From Streptomyces sp. NRRL F-5135 (GTDB taxonomy: Bacteria; Actinomycetota; Actinomycetes; Streptomycetales; Streptomycetaceae): a DNA stretch of 64,000 nucleotides. Positions 1 through 8,765 of the stretch are shown here, one piece after another. Below the pieces are notes generated by a model that was not told the DNA's origin, did not search any database, and saw nothing but the letters and a program-made list of their open reading frames with translations. Within the stretch, counting starts at the first letter, position 1. Each line of letters starts with the position of its first letter. The stretch covers positions 124,001-188,000 of the forward strand of contig NZ_JOHR01000011.1 in assembly GCF_000719775.1 (NCBI RefSeq). Direction: 5' to 3'. A program made the translations under genes and the position numbers.

Positions 1-47
1 GCTCCTGGGCGTTCGCCTGTCCACAGCTGTCTTCCAGAGGGGCACCA

Positions 48-76
48 TTGACCCGCTGTCGGCTGGGATGTTAGAC
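48..76 (+). promoter_or_regulatory. sigma70-type promoter of the D-amino-acid operon
   Basis: TTGACC at 48-53 and TTAGAC at 71-76 are separated by 17 nt, a good housekeeping-type -35/-10 pair. It points at the deaminase gene that starts at 163. The implied transcript start is near position 83, giving a leader of about 80 nt. Prediction from sequence only. Confidence 0.5.
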
Positions 77-82
77 AGCGTG

Positions 83-120
83 CAGCGCAATACGCAATGG
101 TCGTTGCAGCATACGCAATG
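83..120 (+). promoter_or_regulatory. direct-repeat operator candidate
   Basis: The decamer ATACGCAATG occurs at 90-99 and again at 111-120, a 21-bp period (two helical turns). Both copies lie just after the predicted transcript start, where a repressor would block the deaminase/D-aminoacylase operon. IclR-type regulators often accompany such operons, but no regulator gene lies inside this window. Confidence 0.4.
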
Positions 121-162
121 AAAGACGCCGGGACCGGGCCGCAGGCCCCAAGGGGAGACTTC

Positions 163-1500
163 ATGGCCGTCGAGCACCACGCCGAGCGACGTCACGACGA
201 TCCGCCGCACCAGGACCGGCTCGGCGACGAGCGGGTCGATCACCGCTTCAAGGCGCTCCCGCCCGACGCCGAGGGGCTGACCGTCGCCGCGCTCGCCGCC
301 GAGCGCCGGTCCCTGTTCACCGGCGGTTTCACGACGCCCGTGCTCGCCCTCTCCGCCGAGTCGGTCGAGCACAACCTCGCCCTGCTGGAGACCTACTCGG
401 AGCGCCACGGCCTCGCCTTCGCCCCGCACGGCAAGACCTCGATGTCCCCGCAGCTCTTCGACCGCCAGGTGGCGCGCGGCGCCTGGGGCATCACCGCCGC
501 CGTCCCCCACCAGGCACGCGTCTACCGCGCCTTCGGGATCCGGCGGATCTTCCTGGCCAACGAGCTGGTGGACGCCGCCGCCCTGCGCTGGCTCGCCGCC
601 GAGCTGGACCGCGACCCCGGCTTCCGGTTCCTCTGCTACGTCGACTCCGTGCGCGGCGTGGAGCTGATGGACGAGGCGCTCCGGGACGCGGGCGCCAGCC
701 GTCCGGTCGACGTCGTGGTCGAGCTGGGCGCCGGCGAGGGCGCCCGTACCGGCGCCCGTACGGAGGCGGACTGCGCGGCCGTCGCGGACGCGGTGGCCGC
801 CGTGACCACGCTGCGGCTGGCCGGGGTCGCCGGCTACGAGGGCGAGGTCCCCTCCCCCGACAGCGACCGGGTCGGCGCCTATCTGCGCCGGCTGACGGCC
901 CTGGCGGCGAGGTTCGACGGGGAGGGCCGGTTCGCAGGCACGGACGGTTCCGCCGGGCCCGGGGGCCCCGAGGAGATCGTGATCAGCGCGGGCGGCAGCG
1001 CGTGGTTCGACACGGTGGCCGAGGTGTTCGGGGAGATCCCGGCGCTGTCCCGGCCGGTGCTCAAGCTGCTGCGCTCCGGCGCGTACGTCTCGCACGACGA
1101 CGGCCACTACCGGCGCGTCACCCCGTTCAACCGCGTCCCGGAGGAAGGCAGCCTCCAGCCCGCGTTCCGGCTGTGGGCGCAGGTCGTCTCCCGCCCGTCG
1201 CCCGGCCAGGCGTTCGTCAACGCGGGCAAGCGGGACGCGCCGTACGACATCGACCTGCCGGAGCCCCAGGCCGTACGGGACGCCCGTACCGGCGAGATCC
1301 GCCCGGCCACGGGCATCACGGTCACGGGCCTGTCGGACCAGCACGGCTGGCTGGCCACGGAGCCGGGCGCGGACCTGGAGGTCGGGGACTGGGTGGGGAT
1401 GGGGCTGTCGCACCCGTGCACGACGTTCGACAAGTGGCAGCTGATCCCGCTGGTGGAGGCGGACGGCACGGTCACGGACTTCATCCGCACGTTCTTCTGA
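163..1500 (+). CDS. PLP-dependent D-amino-acid deaminase / D-threonine aldolase-like protein
   Basis: A 445-aa alanine-racemase-fold (type III) PLP enzyme of the D-serine dehydratase / D-threonine aldolase group, expected to deaminate or cleave D-amino acids. The PLP lysine sits in an HGKTSM motif near residue 90. The C-terminal metal-site signature LSHPCTTFDKW near residue 430 provides the His/Cys pair typical of the DSD-like domain. The ATG at 163 is chosen because AGGGGAG lies 6 nt upstream; an in-frame ATG at 97 has no Shine-Dalgarno. The D-aminoacylase gene follows in the same direction 160 bp downstream, so the pair probably releases D-amino acids from N-acyl forms and degrades them. 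The exact substrate cannot be read from sequence. Confidence 0.85.
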   Translation: MAVEHHAERRHDDPPHQDRLGDERVDHRFKALPPDAEGLTVAALAAERRSLFTGGFTTPVLALSAESVEHNLALLETYSERHGLAFAPHGKTSMSPQLFDRQVARGAWGITAAVPHQARVYRAFGIRRIFLANELVDAAALRWLAAELDRDPGFRFLCYVDSVRGVELMDEALRDAGASRPVDVVVELGAGEGARTGARTEADCAAVADAVAAVTTLRLAGVAGYEGEVPSPDSDRVGAYLRRLTALAARFDGEGRFAGTDGSAGPGGPEEIVISAGGSAWFDTVAEVFGEIPALSRPVLKLLRSGAYVSHDDGHYRRVTPFNRVPEEGSLQPAFRLWAQVVSRPSPGQAFVNAGKRDAPYDIDLPEPQAVRDARTGEIRPATGITVTGLSDQHGWLATEPGADLEVGDWVGMGLSHPCTTFDKWQLIPLVEADGTVTDFIRTFF

Positions 1501-1660
1501 GGCCGTCGCGCACCGCGACCACCGCCGGGAACGCCGGCCGCCGTCACGGACCACGAACCATCGACCACGAACCAGGAACCACGGACGCCGGACACACCGG
1601 CCACGGACACACCGGCCACCGGCAAAGCCGGCACATCATCCGAGAGGACCGGGAGCGGGC

Positions 1661-3307
1661 ATGGATCTCGTGATACGCGACGTACGGGTCATCGACGGCA
1701 CGGGCGGCCCGTCGTACCGCGCGGACGTGGGCGTCGAGGACGGCCGGATCGCGGAGATCCGGCGCGAGGGCACGGCCGCCGGGGGCCGCCGCCCGACCGG
1801 TACCCGCGTCCTGGACGCCGCCGGGCTGGCCCTCTCCCCCGGCTTCGTCGACATGCACGCGCACAGCGACCTCGCGCTGCTGCGCGACCCGGACCACTCC
1901 GCCAAGGCGGCACAGGGCGTGACCCTGGAGGTGATCGGCCAGGACGGGCTGTCGTACGCGCCGGTGGACGACACGACGCTCGGCCAGGTACGGCAGGCCA
2001 TCGCCGGCTGGAACGGCAGCGGCCCGGGCGACGACTCCGTCGACTTCGACTGGCGTACGGTCGGCGAGTACCTGGACCGGCTCGACCACGGGTTCGACGG
2101 CCGGGGCATCGCGGTCAACGCGGCCTACCTCGTCCCGCAGGGCACGGTCCGTATGCACGTCGTGGGCTGGGACGACCGGCCCGCCACCGCCGCCGAACTC
2201 GAACGGATGAGGCACCTGGTGGCGCGGTCCATGGAGGAGGGCGCGGTCGGCATGTCGTCCGGGCTCACGTACACCCCCGGGATGTACGCGGACGACGCCG
2301 AACTGACCGAGCTGTGCCGGGTGGTGGCGCGCCACGGCGGCTACTACTGCCCGCACCACCGCAGTTACGGGGCGGGGGCGCTCCAGGCGTACGAGGAGAT
2401 GGTGACGCTCACGCGCCGCGCGGGCTGCGCCCTGCACCTGGCCCACGCCACCATGAACTTCGGCGTGAACGAGGGCCGCGCGCCCGAGCTGCTCGCCCTG
2501 CTCGACCGGGCGCTGGCGGCGGGCGCGGACATCTCGCTGGACACCTATCCGTACACGCCGGGCTGTACGACGCTGGTCGCGATGTTGCCGAGCTGGGCGA
2601 GCGAGGGCGGCCCCGAGGCGGTCCTGGGCCGGCTGCGGGACGAGGGGACGGCGGAGCGGATCCGGTACCACCTGGAGGAGGTGGGCGCGGACGGCTGCCA
2701 CGGCGTGCCCATCGAGTGGGACACGATCGAGATCTCCGGAGTGACGGCCCCGCACCTGACGGACCACGTGGGGCGTACGGTCGCGGACTCGGCGGCGCGA
2801 GCGGGCGAGGCACCGTGGACGACCGCGCGCCGGCTGCTGATCGAGGACGGGCTCGGCCCGACGATCCTCCAGCACGTCGGTCACGAGGAGAACGTCCGCC
2901 TGATCATGCGGCACCGCGTCCACACCGGCGGCAGCGACGGCATCCTCCAGGGCGCGAAGCCGCACCCGCGCGCGTACGGCACCTTCCCGCACTACCTGGG
3001 CCGGTACGCCCGTGACCTGGGCGTCCTCACGCTGGAGGAGTGCGTGGCCCACCTGACCTCGCGCCCCGCGGCCCGCCTCGGCCTGCGCGACCGGGGCCTG
3101 GTCCGCGAGGGCCACCGCGCGGACCTGGTCCTCTTCGACCCTGCCACGGTGGCGTCGGGCGCCACCTTCGACGCCCCGCGCACCCCGCCGGTGGGCATCC
3201 CGTACGTGCTGATCGACGGCCGCTTCGTCATCGAGGACGGCCGGCGCACGGATGTCCTGGCGGGCAGGTCGGTGCGGGGGCCGGGAACGCGGTCCGGGGC
3301 GCGGTAG
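1661..3307 (+). CDS. N-acyl-D-amino-acid deacylase (D-aminoacylase)
   Basis: A 548-aa amidohydrolase-superfamily enzyme that hydrolyses N-acyl-D-amino acids. The beta-sandwich N-terminus leads into the metal motif HAHSD (residues 66-70). The family pattern around GVTLEVIGQDG follows, and near the end come SDG and HPRAYGTFPHYLGRY, the conserved C-terminal block of D-aminoacylases. Family members usually have a Cys in the GVT...G-x-G segment; here it reads GQDG, so metal ligation may differ. The ATG at 1661 follows a purine-rich GGGAGCGGG. Cotranscription with the upstream deaminase fits D-amino-acid catabolism. Confidence 0.88.
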   Translation: MDLVIRDVRVIDGTGGPSYRADVGVEDGRIAEIRREGTAAGGRRPTGTRVLDAAGLALSPGFVDMHAHSDLALLRDPDHSAKAAQGVTLEVIGQDGLSYAPVDDTTLGQVRQAIAGWNGSGPGDDSVDFDWRTVGEYLDRLDHGFDGRGIAVNAAYLVPQGTVRMHVVGWDDRPATAAELERMRHLVARSMEEGAVGMSSGLTYTPGMYADDAELTELCRVVARHGGYYCPHHRSYGAGALQAYEEMVTLTRRAGCALHLAHATMNFGVNEGRAPELLALLDRALAAGADISLDTYPYTPGCTTLVAMLPSWASEGGPEAVLGRLRDEGTAERIRYHLEEVGADGCHGVPIEWDTIEISGVTAPHLTDHVGRTVADSAARAGEAPWTTARRLLIEDGLGPTILQHVGHEENVRLIMRHRVHTGGSDGILQGAKPHPRAYGTFPHYLGRYARDLGVLTLEECVAHLTSRPAARLGLRDRGLVREGHRADLVLFDPATVASGATFDAPRTPPVGIPYVLIDGRFVIEDGRRTDVLAGRSVRGPGTRSGAR

Positions 3308-3591
3308 CGGATCGGGCCGGCCCGATGCCGAGCCGACGGCCCGTTCGCAGGCGCGCGGAAGGCGCTCTTGTGTCGTGCGTTGCGTGAACAGCCACACCCG
3401 ACCCGTCGGAGCGCAGAACGCCTGGCGCCCCGGCGGCGGCCCCGCCGGGCGGGCGGCCGTCGGAGCGCGTGCCGGTCGCGCGCGCAGGCGCGCCTCACCC
3501 TTCACCCCACCGGCGGAGACGGCCGCCCGGATGGCCCGACGTGTCCGAAAACACCGAGCACTCCGCGTCACACGGTCGTAAGCTCGCGGAC
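3308..3591 (+). other. intergenic region without a recognisable gene
   Basis: These 284 bp separate the D-aminoacylase stop from the aminotransferase. Short reading frames cross it but none has a ribosome binding site or resembles a known family. No clear terminator hairpin was found. Confidence 0.5.
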
Positions 3592-4800
3592 ATGCAAGTC
3601 ACCCAGTCGGCCAAGCTCTCAGGCGTCTGCTACGAAATCCGGGGCCCGGTCCTCGACGAGGCGATGCGGCTGGAGGCGGCGGGCCATCGCATCCTCAAGC
3701 TGAACACCGGCAACCCGGCCGCGTTCGGCTTCGAGTGCCCGCCCGAGATCCTCGAGGACATGCTCCGCAACCTCGCCGGGGCGCACGGCTACGGGGACGC
3801 GAAGGGGCTGCTCTCGGCCCGGCGCGCGGTGATGCAGCACTACCAGACCAAGGGCATCGACCTCGGCGTCGAGGACATCTACCTCGGCAACGGCGTCTCC
3901 GAGCTGATCCAGATGTCGATGCAGGCGCTGCTGGACGACGGCGACGAGGTGCTCGTACCGGCGCCCGACTATCCGCTGTGGACGGCGTCCGTCTCCCTCG
4001 CGGGCGGCACGGCGGTGCACTACCGCTGCGACGAACAGGCCGACTGGATGCCGGACCTGTCGGACATCGAGCGCAAGATCACCGACCGCACCAAGGCGAT
4101 CGTGATCATCAACCCGAACAACCCGACGGGCGCGGTGTACGACGAGCCGATGCTGCGCTCCCTCACCGAGATCGCCCGGCGCCACAACCTGGTCGTCTGC
4201 TCGGACGAGATCTACGACCGGATCCTCTACGACGGCGCGACCCACACCCCGACCGCCGCCGTCGCGCCCGATCTGCTCACCCTCACCTTCAACGGCCTCT
4301 CCAAGAACTACCGGGTGGCCGGCTTCCGCTCGGGCTGGCTCGCGGTCTGCGGCCCGAAGGCGCACGCCGCCTCGTACATCGAGGGCCTGACGATCCTGGC
4401 CAACATGCGGCTGTGCGCGAACATGCCCTCGCAGCACGCGGTGGCCACGGCGCTGGGCGGCCGGCAGTCGATCCAGGACCTGGTGCTGCCGGGCGGCCGG
4501 ATCCTGGAGCAGCGGAACGTGGCGTACGAGCTGCTCACCCGGATCCCGGGCGTGACCTGCGTGAAGCCGAAGGGGGCGCTGTACCTCTTCCCCCGGCTCG
4601 ACCCGAACGTCTACAAGATCGAGGACGACCGGCAACTGGTGCTGGACCTACTGCGGTCCGAGAAGATCATGGTGGTGCACGGGACGGGCTTCAACTGGCC
4701 GGACACGGACCACTTCCGGATCGTGACGCTGCCGTCGGTGACGGATCTGGAGGACGCGGTGACGCGGATCGGGACGTTCCTGGAGCGCTACGCCCAGTAA
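3592..4800 (+). CDS. class I/II PLP-dependent aminotransferase (AlaA-like)
   Basis: A 402-aa fold-type I aminotransferase of the alanine/aspartate transaminase group. Landmarks are the NPNNPTGAVY substrate loop, the SDEIYDRILY aspartate motif, and the PLP lysine in GLSKNYRVAGFRSGW near residue 238, followed by the carboxylate-binding Arg. The most AlaA-like start is the ATG at 3592 (MQVTQSAKLSG); an in-frame GTG at 3541 exists. No strong Shine-Dalgarno precedes 3592, so a short-leader transcript is possible. Amino donor and acceptor are inferred from family resemblance only. Confidence 0.85.
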   Translation: MQVTQSAKLSGVCYEIRGPVLDEAMRLEAAGHRILKLNTGNPAAFGFECPPEILEDMLRNLAGAHGYGDAKGLLSARRAVMQHYQTKGIDLGVEDIYLGNGVSELIQMSMQALLDDGDEVLVPAPDYPLWTASVSLAGGTAVHYRCDEQADWMPDLSDIERKITDRTKAIVIINPNNPTGAVYDEPMLRSLTEIARRHNLVVCSDEIYDRILYDGATHTPTAAVAPDLLTLTFNGLSKNYRVAGFRSGWLAVCGPKAHAASYIEGLTILANMRLCANMPSQHAVATALGGRQSIQDLVLPGGRILEQRNVAYELLTRIPGVTCVKPKGALYLFPRLDPNVYKIEDDRQLVLDLLRSEKIMVVHGTGFNWPDTDHFRIVTLPSVTDLEDAVTRIGTFLERYAQ

Positions 4801-4860
4801 TCAAACCAGTAATCACCGGACTCTGCTCGACTTCACTCAACTTTAGACTCGATCCAATGT

Positions 4861-4895
4861 AGGATGGCCTCCTGACGATGCCAGGAGGCCATCCT
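4861..4895 (+). promoter_or_regulatory. perfect 14-bp hairpin burying the ribosome binding site
   Basis: AGGATGGCCTCCTG (4861-4874) and CAGGAGGCCATCCT (4882-4895) are perfect inverted repeats with a 7-nt loop ACGATGC. The right arm contains the Shine-Dalgarno AGGAGG and ends at the base before the ATG at 4896. As RNA this stem would hide the ribosome binding site; as DNA it could equally be a repressor operator. Pairing extends one more base with T4860/A4896. Confidence 0.75.
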
Positions 4896-5282
4896 ATGTA
4901 CGAGCCGATCCGCAGCAAGTCGGTCCACGCGATGGCCGACGCCCCCACCGACATCCCGCACCGCAGCCGCGAGGAAGAGCTCCGGATCCAGCTCGCCGGG
5001 CATCTGGCCGCGCTGCTCGCGGTGACCGACGAGCTGGGTCTGGACGAGGCCGCGGAGGCCATAGCGACCCAGATCGCCCGGCTGCGCGGCGCCCCGCCCG
5101 CCCGGCGCGCCGGCCTGACCGGCGCCTCCACGGCGGAGCTGCACCACCGCGCCCTGGACCTCGCCGGGCGCGCCCTGGTGGTGGCCGCGTCCCGCGCGGA
5201 CACGGCGGCGGCGATCCTGACCGCGGAGCGGATGGACGCGCACACGGCGGCGCTGGCGACCGCGGAACTGGTCGAGGCGTAG
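4896..5282 (+). CDS. conserved small alpha-helical protein of unknown function
   Basis: A 128-aa protein starting MYEPIRSKSVHAMAD, probably all helical and rich in Ala, Leu and Glu. No signal peptide, membrane segment or catalytic motif is visible. The start is fixed by AGGAGG in the preceding hairpin; an upstream in-frame ATG at 4878 lies inside the hairpin loop. The gene is monocistronic and converges on the penicillin-binding protein gene. It is not recognised as a named family. The strong regulatory hairpin and typical high-GC codon use argue it is real. Confidence 0.65.
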   Translation: MYEPIRSKSVHAMADAPTDIPHRSREEELRIQLAGHLAALLAVTDELGLDEAAEAIATQIARLRGAPPARRAGLTGASTAELHHRALDLAGRALVVAASRADTAAAILTAERMDAHTAALATAELVEA

Positions 5283-5357
5283 CCCCTCCGGCGGGGCGGG
5301 GCTCGGCGGCGGCCGCGGACCCGCGCGGCCCGCCGCCGCGGCCCGCGCCGCCGGGTC

Positions 5358-5376
5358 TTGCGTCAGCCGTTGCGTC
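5358..5376. repeat. TTGCGTC direct-repeat element, copy 1
   Basis: TTGCGTCAGCCGTTGCGTC is two TTGCGTC units with a 12-bp period, between convergent genes. A near-identical element, in the same orientation and also between convergent genes, lies at 53511-53530. Function unknown. Confidence 0.5.
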
Positions 5377-5477
5377 GGGGGCCACGAAGCACACGACTGG
5401 CCGTGCGCGCTCCCCGGGTCCGAGCTGTGATCGGCCACACCTCGAACCCGGGTACCGGCGGCGCCCCCGCCCGGCGC

Positions 5478-6962
5478 TCAGGGCTTCAGGACCGCCTCCA
5501 TCACCTTCTTCGCGATCGGCGCGCCGAGCTTGCCGCCGGAGATGTCCGACCGCGAGATGTCCATGTCCGTCGGGTCGATGAACACCGAGACGGCGACCGA
5601 CTGGCCGTCCGCCTTCTTGCCGTACGAGACGAACCAGCCGTACGGCACCTCGTCCCGCACGTTCACACCCCGCTGCGCCGTGCCCGTCTTGCCGCCGACC
5701 GTGATGCCGTCGATCAGCGCCCGCTTCGCGCTGCCCTCCGCGGCCGTGAACTCCATCATCTCCTGGACCTTGCGCGCCGTCTCCTCCGAGACCGCCTGGC
5801 TCTTGAGCTTGGGCTCGTTCTTCTCCAGGGTGGACAGGTCGGGCCCGCGCAGTTCGTCGACGATGTACGGCTGCATCAGCTTGCCGTCGTTGGCGAGCGC
5901 GGCCGTGACCATGGCCATCTGCATCGGCGTGCTGGTCAGGCTGCCCTGGCCCATGCCGGTCAGGGCGGTACCGGGCTTGTCCAGTTCGGCGGGGTAGAGG
6001 CTCTTCGTGGCGAGCATGTCGCCGAAGTCCTCGTCGTAGACATCGGTGTTGAAGCCGAACTTCTCGGCCGTCTCCCGCATCTTCTCCTCGCCCACCTTGG
6101 ACGCGGCGTCCAGGAAGACGTTGTTGCAGGAGTGCTGCATGGCCGTCTTCATCGACGCCTTGCCGCACACCGCGTCGCCCGCCTCGCTGCCGATCTTGTT
6201 GGTGGACAGGGGCAGGGGGTACGGGGAGACCGCGTCGGTCCTGGCGTCGACATCCGTGACGACACCGTTCTCCAGGGCCGCTGCGGCGGTCAGGATCTTG
6301 AAGGTGGAGCCGGGCGGATAGGTCTCGCGCAGCGCGCGGTTGGCCAGCGGCTTGCTCTTGTCCTTGTTCATCGCCTGGAACTTGTCGCCCTCGTTGAAGG
6401 ACATACCGGCGAAGACGGACGGGTCGTACGAAGGTGTGGACACGAGCGCGAGGACCTTGCCGGTCTTCGGGTCGAGAGCGACGACGGCACCCCGGGCCTT
6501 GAGGTCGGTCAGGCTCTTGTACGCCGCCTTCTGGGCCGCCGGGTCGATGGTGGTGATCACATCACCACCGCGCGGGTCCTCGCCGGTGAGGATGTCCATG
6601 GCCCGGTTGAAGGCGAGCCGGTCGTCGCGGCCGCTGAGGATGTCGTCGTACGTGTTCTCCAGCAGGGACATGCCCTGGGCCTGGGAGGCGTAGCCGGTGA
6701 CCGGGGCGTACATCGGACCGTCCTTGAAGGTCCGCTTGTACTTGAGGTCCGCCTTCTCGTCCTTCGACGAGCCGGTGATGGGGCGTCCGTCCACGATGAT
6801 GTCGCCGCGGGGCTGGGCGAACTGCTCGATGCGCACGCGGTAGTTGTTCTCGTGCGTGGCCAGCTCCTCCCCCTTGACGAACTGGAGCCAGTTCGACCGG
6901 ATCAGCAGGGCCAGGACCAGCACCCCGCAGAAGACGGCTATATGTCTCAACGGCTTGTTCAT
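5478..6962 (-). CDS. class B penicillin-binding protein (PBP2/PbpA-like transpeptidase)
   Basis: A 494-aa monofunctional D,D-transpeptidase for peptidoglycan cross-linking. An N-terminal membrane anchor (HIAVFCGVLVLALLI, residues 7-21) is followed by the dimerisation domain and the transpeptidase domain. The latter has the three active-site motifs: SxxK in GSTFK (about residue 219), SxN in SCN (about 277) and KTG in GKTGTAQ (about 423). The start MNKPLR at 6962 is preferred over an in-frame ATG 10 codons upstream because the family begins this way and GAGAAGTGGGG precedes it. No ftsW/rodA homologue is adjacent, so it is likely an accessory paralogue of the pbpA found in the cell-division operon. 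Confidence 0.9.
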   Translation of the reverse strand: MNKPLRHIAVFCGVLVLALLIRSNWLQFVKGEELATHENNYRVRIEQFAQPRGDIIVDGRPITGSSKDEKADLKYKRTFKDGPMYAPVTGYASQAQGMSLLENTYDDILSGRDDRLAFNRAMDILTGEDPRGGDVITTIDPAAQKAAYKSLTDLKARGAVVALDPKTGKVLALVSTPSYDPSVFAGMSFNEGDKFQAMNKDKSKPLANRALRETYPPGSTFKILTAAAALENGVVTDVDARTDAVSPYPLPLSTNKIGSEAGDAVCGKASMKTAMQHSCNNVFLDAASKVGEEKMRETAEKFGFNTDVYDEDFGDMLATKSLYPAELDKPGTALTGMGQGSLTSTPMQMAMVTAALANDGKLMQPYIVDELRGPDLSTLEKNEPKLKSQAVSEETARKVQEMMEFTAAEGSAKRALIDGITVGGKTGTAQRGVNVRDEVPYGWFVSYGKKADGQSVAVSVFIDPTDMDISRSDISGGKLGAPIAKKVMEAVLKP

Positions 6963-7250
6963 CGCGCCCCACTTCTCGTGCGCACGCGCCATGGCCGTAC
7001 GCTCGTCCGCTTGAAACCCCCGGAAAGTAAAGATGCGGCAAATGGGCGCTCGGTTGCAACTGACCGCCGATCAGCGGGACGGACGAGCCGGGCGCGCGCG
7101 TCCCACGGTCCCCCCTGACCACCGCGAGCGGGCCCGCGCGCCGGGGCCGGTGGGGCCGGTGATGCCTGTGGTACGGATCGCGGCCATACTCTTGCGCGGG
7201 GCGGGCGGTCTACGCCAAGTCCCTTTCGTACCAACAGTGTTGGAGAACAG

Positions 7251-7853
7251 ATGAAGCTCGGCAAACGTCTCTCCCGGGTCGCGGGCGGTCTCGCGCTGGC
7301 AAGCGGACTGCTGGTGGCGGGGGCGAGCACGAGCTCGGCGACCGTCGGCACCACCGACGCCGTCGCCGGCGCCGACGGGGCCTCCGTGGCCGCCTCCGGT
7401 GCGGCGCGGGCACACGTCCGGGACGTTCCGGAGACGCTGCGCGTCCCGGACGGCCACCAGCGGGGTCCGGTGCTCTCCGCGCGCGGAGTGCAGGTCTACA
7501 CCTGCGCGGGCGGCGGCTGGACCCTGCTGGAGCCCGCCGCCACTCTCTGGCGCGAGGGCGACCGCACGAAGACGCCGGTGGCGCTGCACTCGCGCGGCCC
7601 GGTGTGGGTCTCGACCACGGACGGCAGCGCCGTCACCGCCACGGCGGTCGCGAACTCCCCGCGCGAGGGGGCGGTCCCCGAACTCCTGCTGAAGGCCGCG
7701 GACCACCGGGGTACCGGCGTGTTCTCAAAGGTCTCGTACATACAGCGCCTGGAGACGCGCGGCGGCGTGGCCCCCGCCGGCACCTGCGCCGACGGCACCC
7801 AGACCGCCGTCCCGTACAGCGCCACCTACGTCTTCCACACCCCGGCGGCCTGA
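7251..7853 (+). CDS. secreted DUF3455 domain protein
   Basis: A 200-aa exported protein. A Lys/Arg n-region, a hydrophobic core (GGLALASGLLVAGA) and a probable cleavage site near SSA (about residue 30) form a Sec-type signal peptide. The rest matches DUF3455: VPETLRVPDGHQ, GVQVYTC, a GPVWVSTTDGS block, and GTGVFSKVSYIQRLETRGG with a late Cys that may pair with the YTC cysteine. The family's biochemical role is unknown. GGAGAACAG gives the ribosome binding site. It is transcribed divergently from the penicillin-binding protein and is followed by a strong terminator. Confidence 0.88.
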   Translation: MKLGKRLSRVAGGLALASGLLVAGASTSSATVGTTDAVAGADGASVAASGAARAHVRDVPETLRVPDGHQRGPVLSARGVQVYTCAGGGWTLLEPAATLWREGDRTKTPVALHSRGPVWVSTTDGSAVTATAVANSPREGAVPELLLKAADHRGTGVFSKVSYIQRLETRGGVAPAGTCADGTQTAVPYSATYVFHTPAA

Positions 7854-7873
7854 CCTCCCCGGTGATCCCCGAA

Positions 7874-7919
7874 GGGCGGGGCCCGGAACCGGCCGAAAAG
7901 CCGGCCCCGGGCCCCGCCC
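7874..7919 (+). terminator. strong GC-rich hairpin terminator
   Basis: GGGCGGGGCCCGG (7874-7886) pairs with CCGGGCCCCGCCC (7907-7919), and the interior CCGGC/GCCGG extends the stem around an AAAA loop. It stands 20 bp after the DUF3455 stop. There is no U-tract, as is common in streptomycetes. Confidence 0.75.
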
Positions 7920-8122
7920 GCGAGACCCCCTCGCCGGAGAGGCCGCGCGCGTCGGGTCGGGTCCGCATCCTCGGGCGAGCCTCTGAACTGTTGAGCTGCT
8001 TGGGTCACCTTCAGGTTCCCCAGTCACCGAAAAGTGCGTTCTTCCATGTCAGCGGCCACTCTCTTACGGTTCCAGGGTAACCACGAGAGAGCACGATCGC
8101 TCATGACACGAAGGCAGGCAGC

Positions 8123-8530
8123 ATGGCCGTCACCCTGGTGAACCCCACCGGATTGCCGAAGATCGACGTCTACCGGCAGGTGTCGATCGCGACCGGGTCG
8201 AAGCTGGTCTTCGTCGCCGGGCAGGTCGCCTGGGACGCCGAGGGGGTCACGGTCGGCGAGGGCGACCTCGCCGCCCAGGTGGAACGGTGCTACCTCAACG
8301 TCGGCACCGCGCTGGCCGAGGCCGGTGGCTCCTTCGACGACGTCGCGAAACTCACCGCCTACGTCGTCGACTGGACCCCCGACAAGATGCCCCTGTTCCT
8401 GGAGGGGATCGCCCGGGCCGCCGCGAAGCTGGGGACCACCCCGCTCGCGCCGGCGTCACTGCTGGGCGTCGCCGCGCTGGACATCCCCGAGCACCTGGTG
8501 GAGATCGAGGCCGTCGCGGTCCTCGACTGA
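8123..8530 (+). CDS. RidA/YjgF family enamine-imine deaminase
   Basis: A 135-aa RidA-fold protein, the usual family length. Members hydrolyse reactive 2-aminoacrylate-type enamine/imine intermediates released by PLP enzymes. Characteristic segments are VFVAGQVAWD near the N-terminus, the helix with NVGTALAEAGGSFDDVAKLTAYV, and LVEIEAVAVLD at the C-terminus. The catalytic Arg of classical RidA (in the G-x-CRAxVEI motif) is not evident in LLGVAALDIPEHLVEIEAV, so this may be a non-RidA subfamily member. The start at 8123 follows AAGGCAGG. A bidirectional terminator separates it from pckG. Confidence 0.82.
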   Translation: MAVTLVNPTGLPKIDVYRQVSIATGSKLVFVAGQVAWDAEGVTVGEGDLAAQVERCYLNVGTALAEAGGSFDDVAKLTAYVVDWTPDKMPLFLEGIARAAAKLGTTPLAPASLLGVAALDIPEHLVEIEAVAVLD

Positions 8531-8606
8531 GCACGGCGTTCTCCCGCCGGGCGCCCACACGCCCATACGCCCGGACCCTCGGGGCCCGAGGCGGGGCCCG
8601 AACGGA

Positions 8607-8646
8607 GCGGCGGCCCCCGCGGACAACACTCCGCAGGGGCCGCCGC
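8607..8646. terminator. bidirectional terminator between ridA-like gene and pckG
   Basis: GCGGCGGCCCC (8607-8617) and GGGGCCGCCGC (8636-8646) are perfect inverted repeats, extended inward by GCGG/CCGC. The element lies between the convergent genes and can serve both strands. Confidence 0.7.
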
Positions 8647-8765
8647 CGTCACGCCACCGCCCCAGCTCGCCCCACGCGGGAAGGACATCCTCCCGGGGCG
8701 GCCGGGCAGCGGGTCCCCCGGCCGGCCGACCCCGGCCGAGGGCGTCTTCGTACCGCTGCGCGGGA

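Noticed and set aside
5245..5440. GC-rich region after the 4896 gene as an RNA gene
   Set aside because: Contains only CG-rich inverted repeats typical of convergent terminators; no tRNA or known ncRNA fold was recognised.
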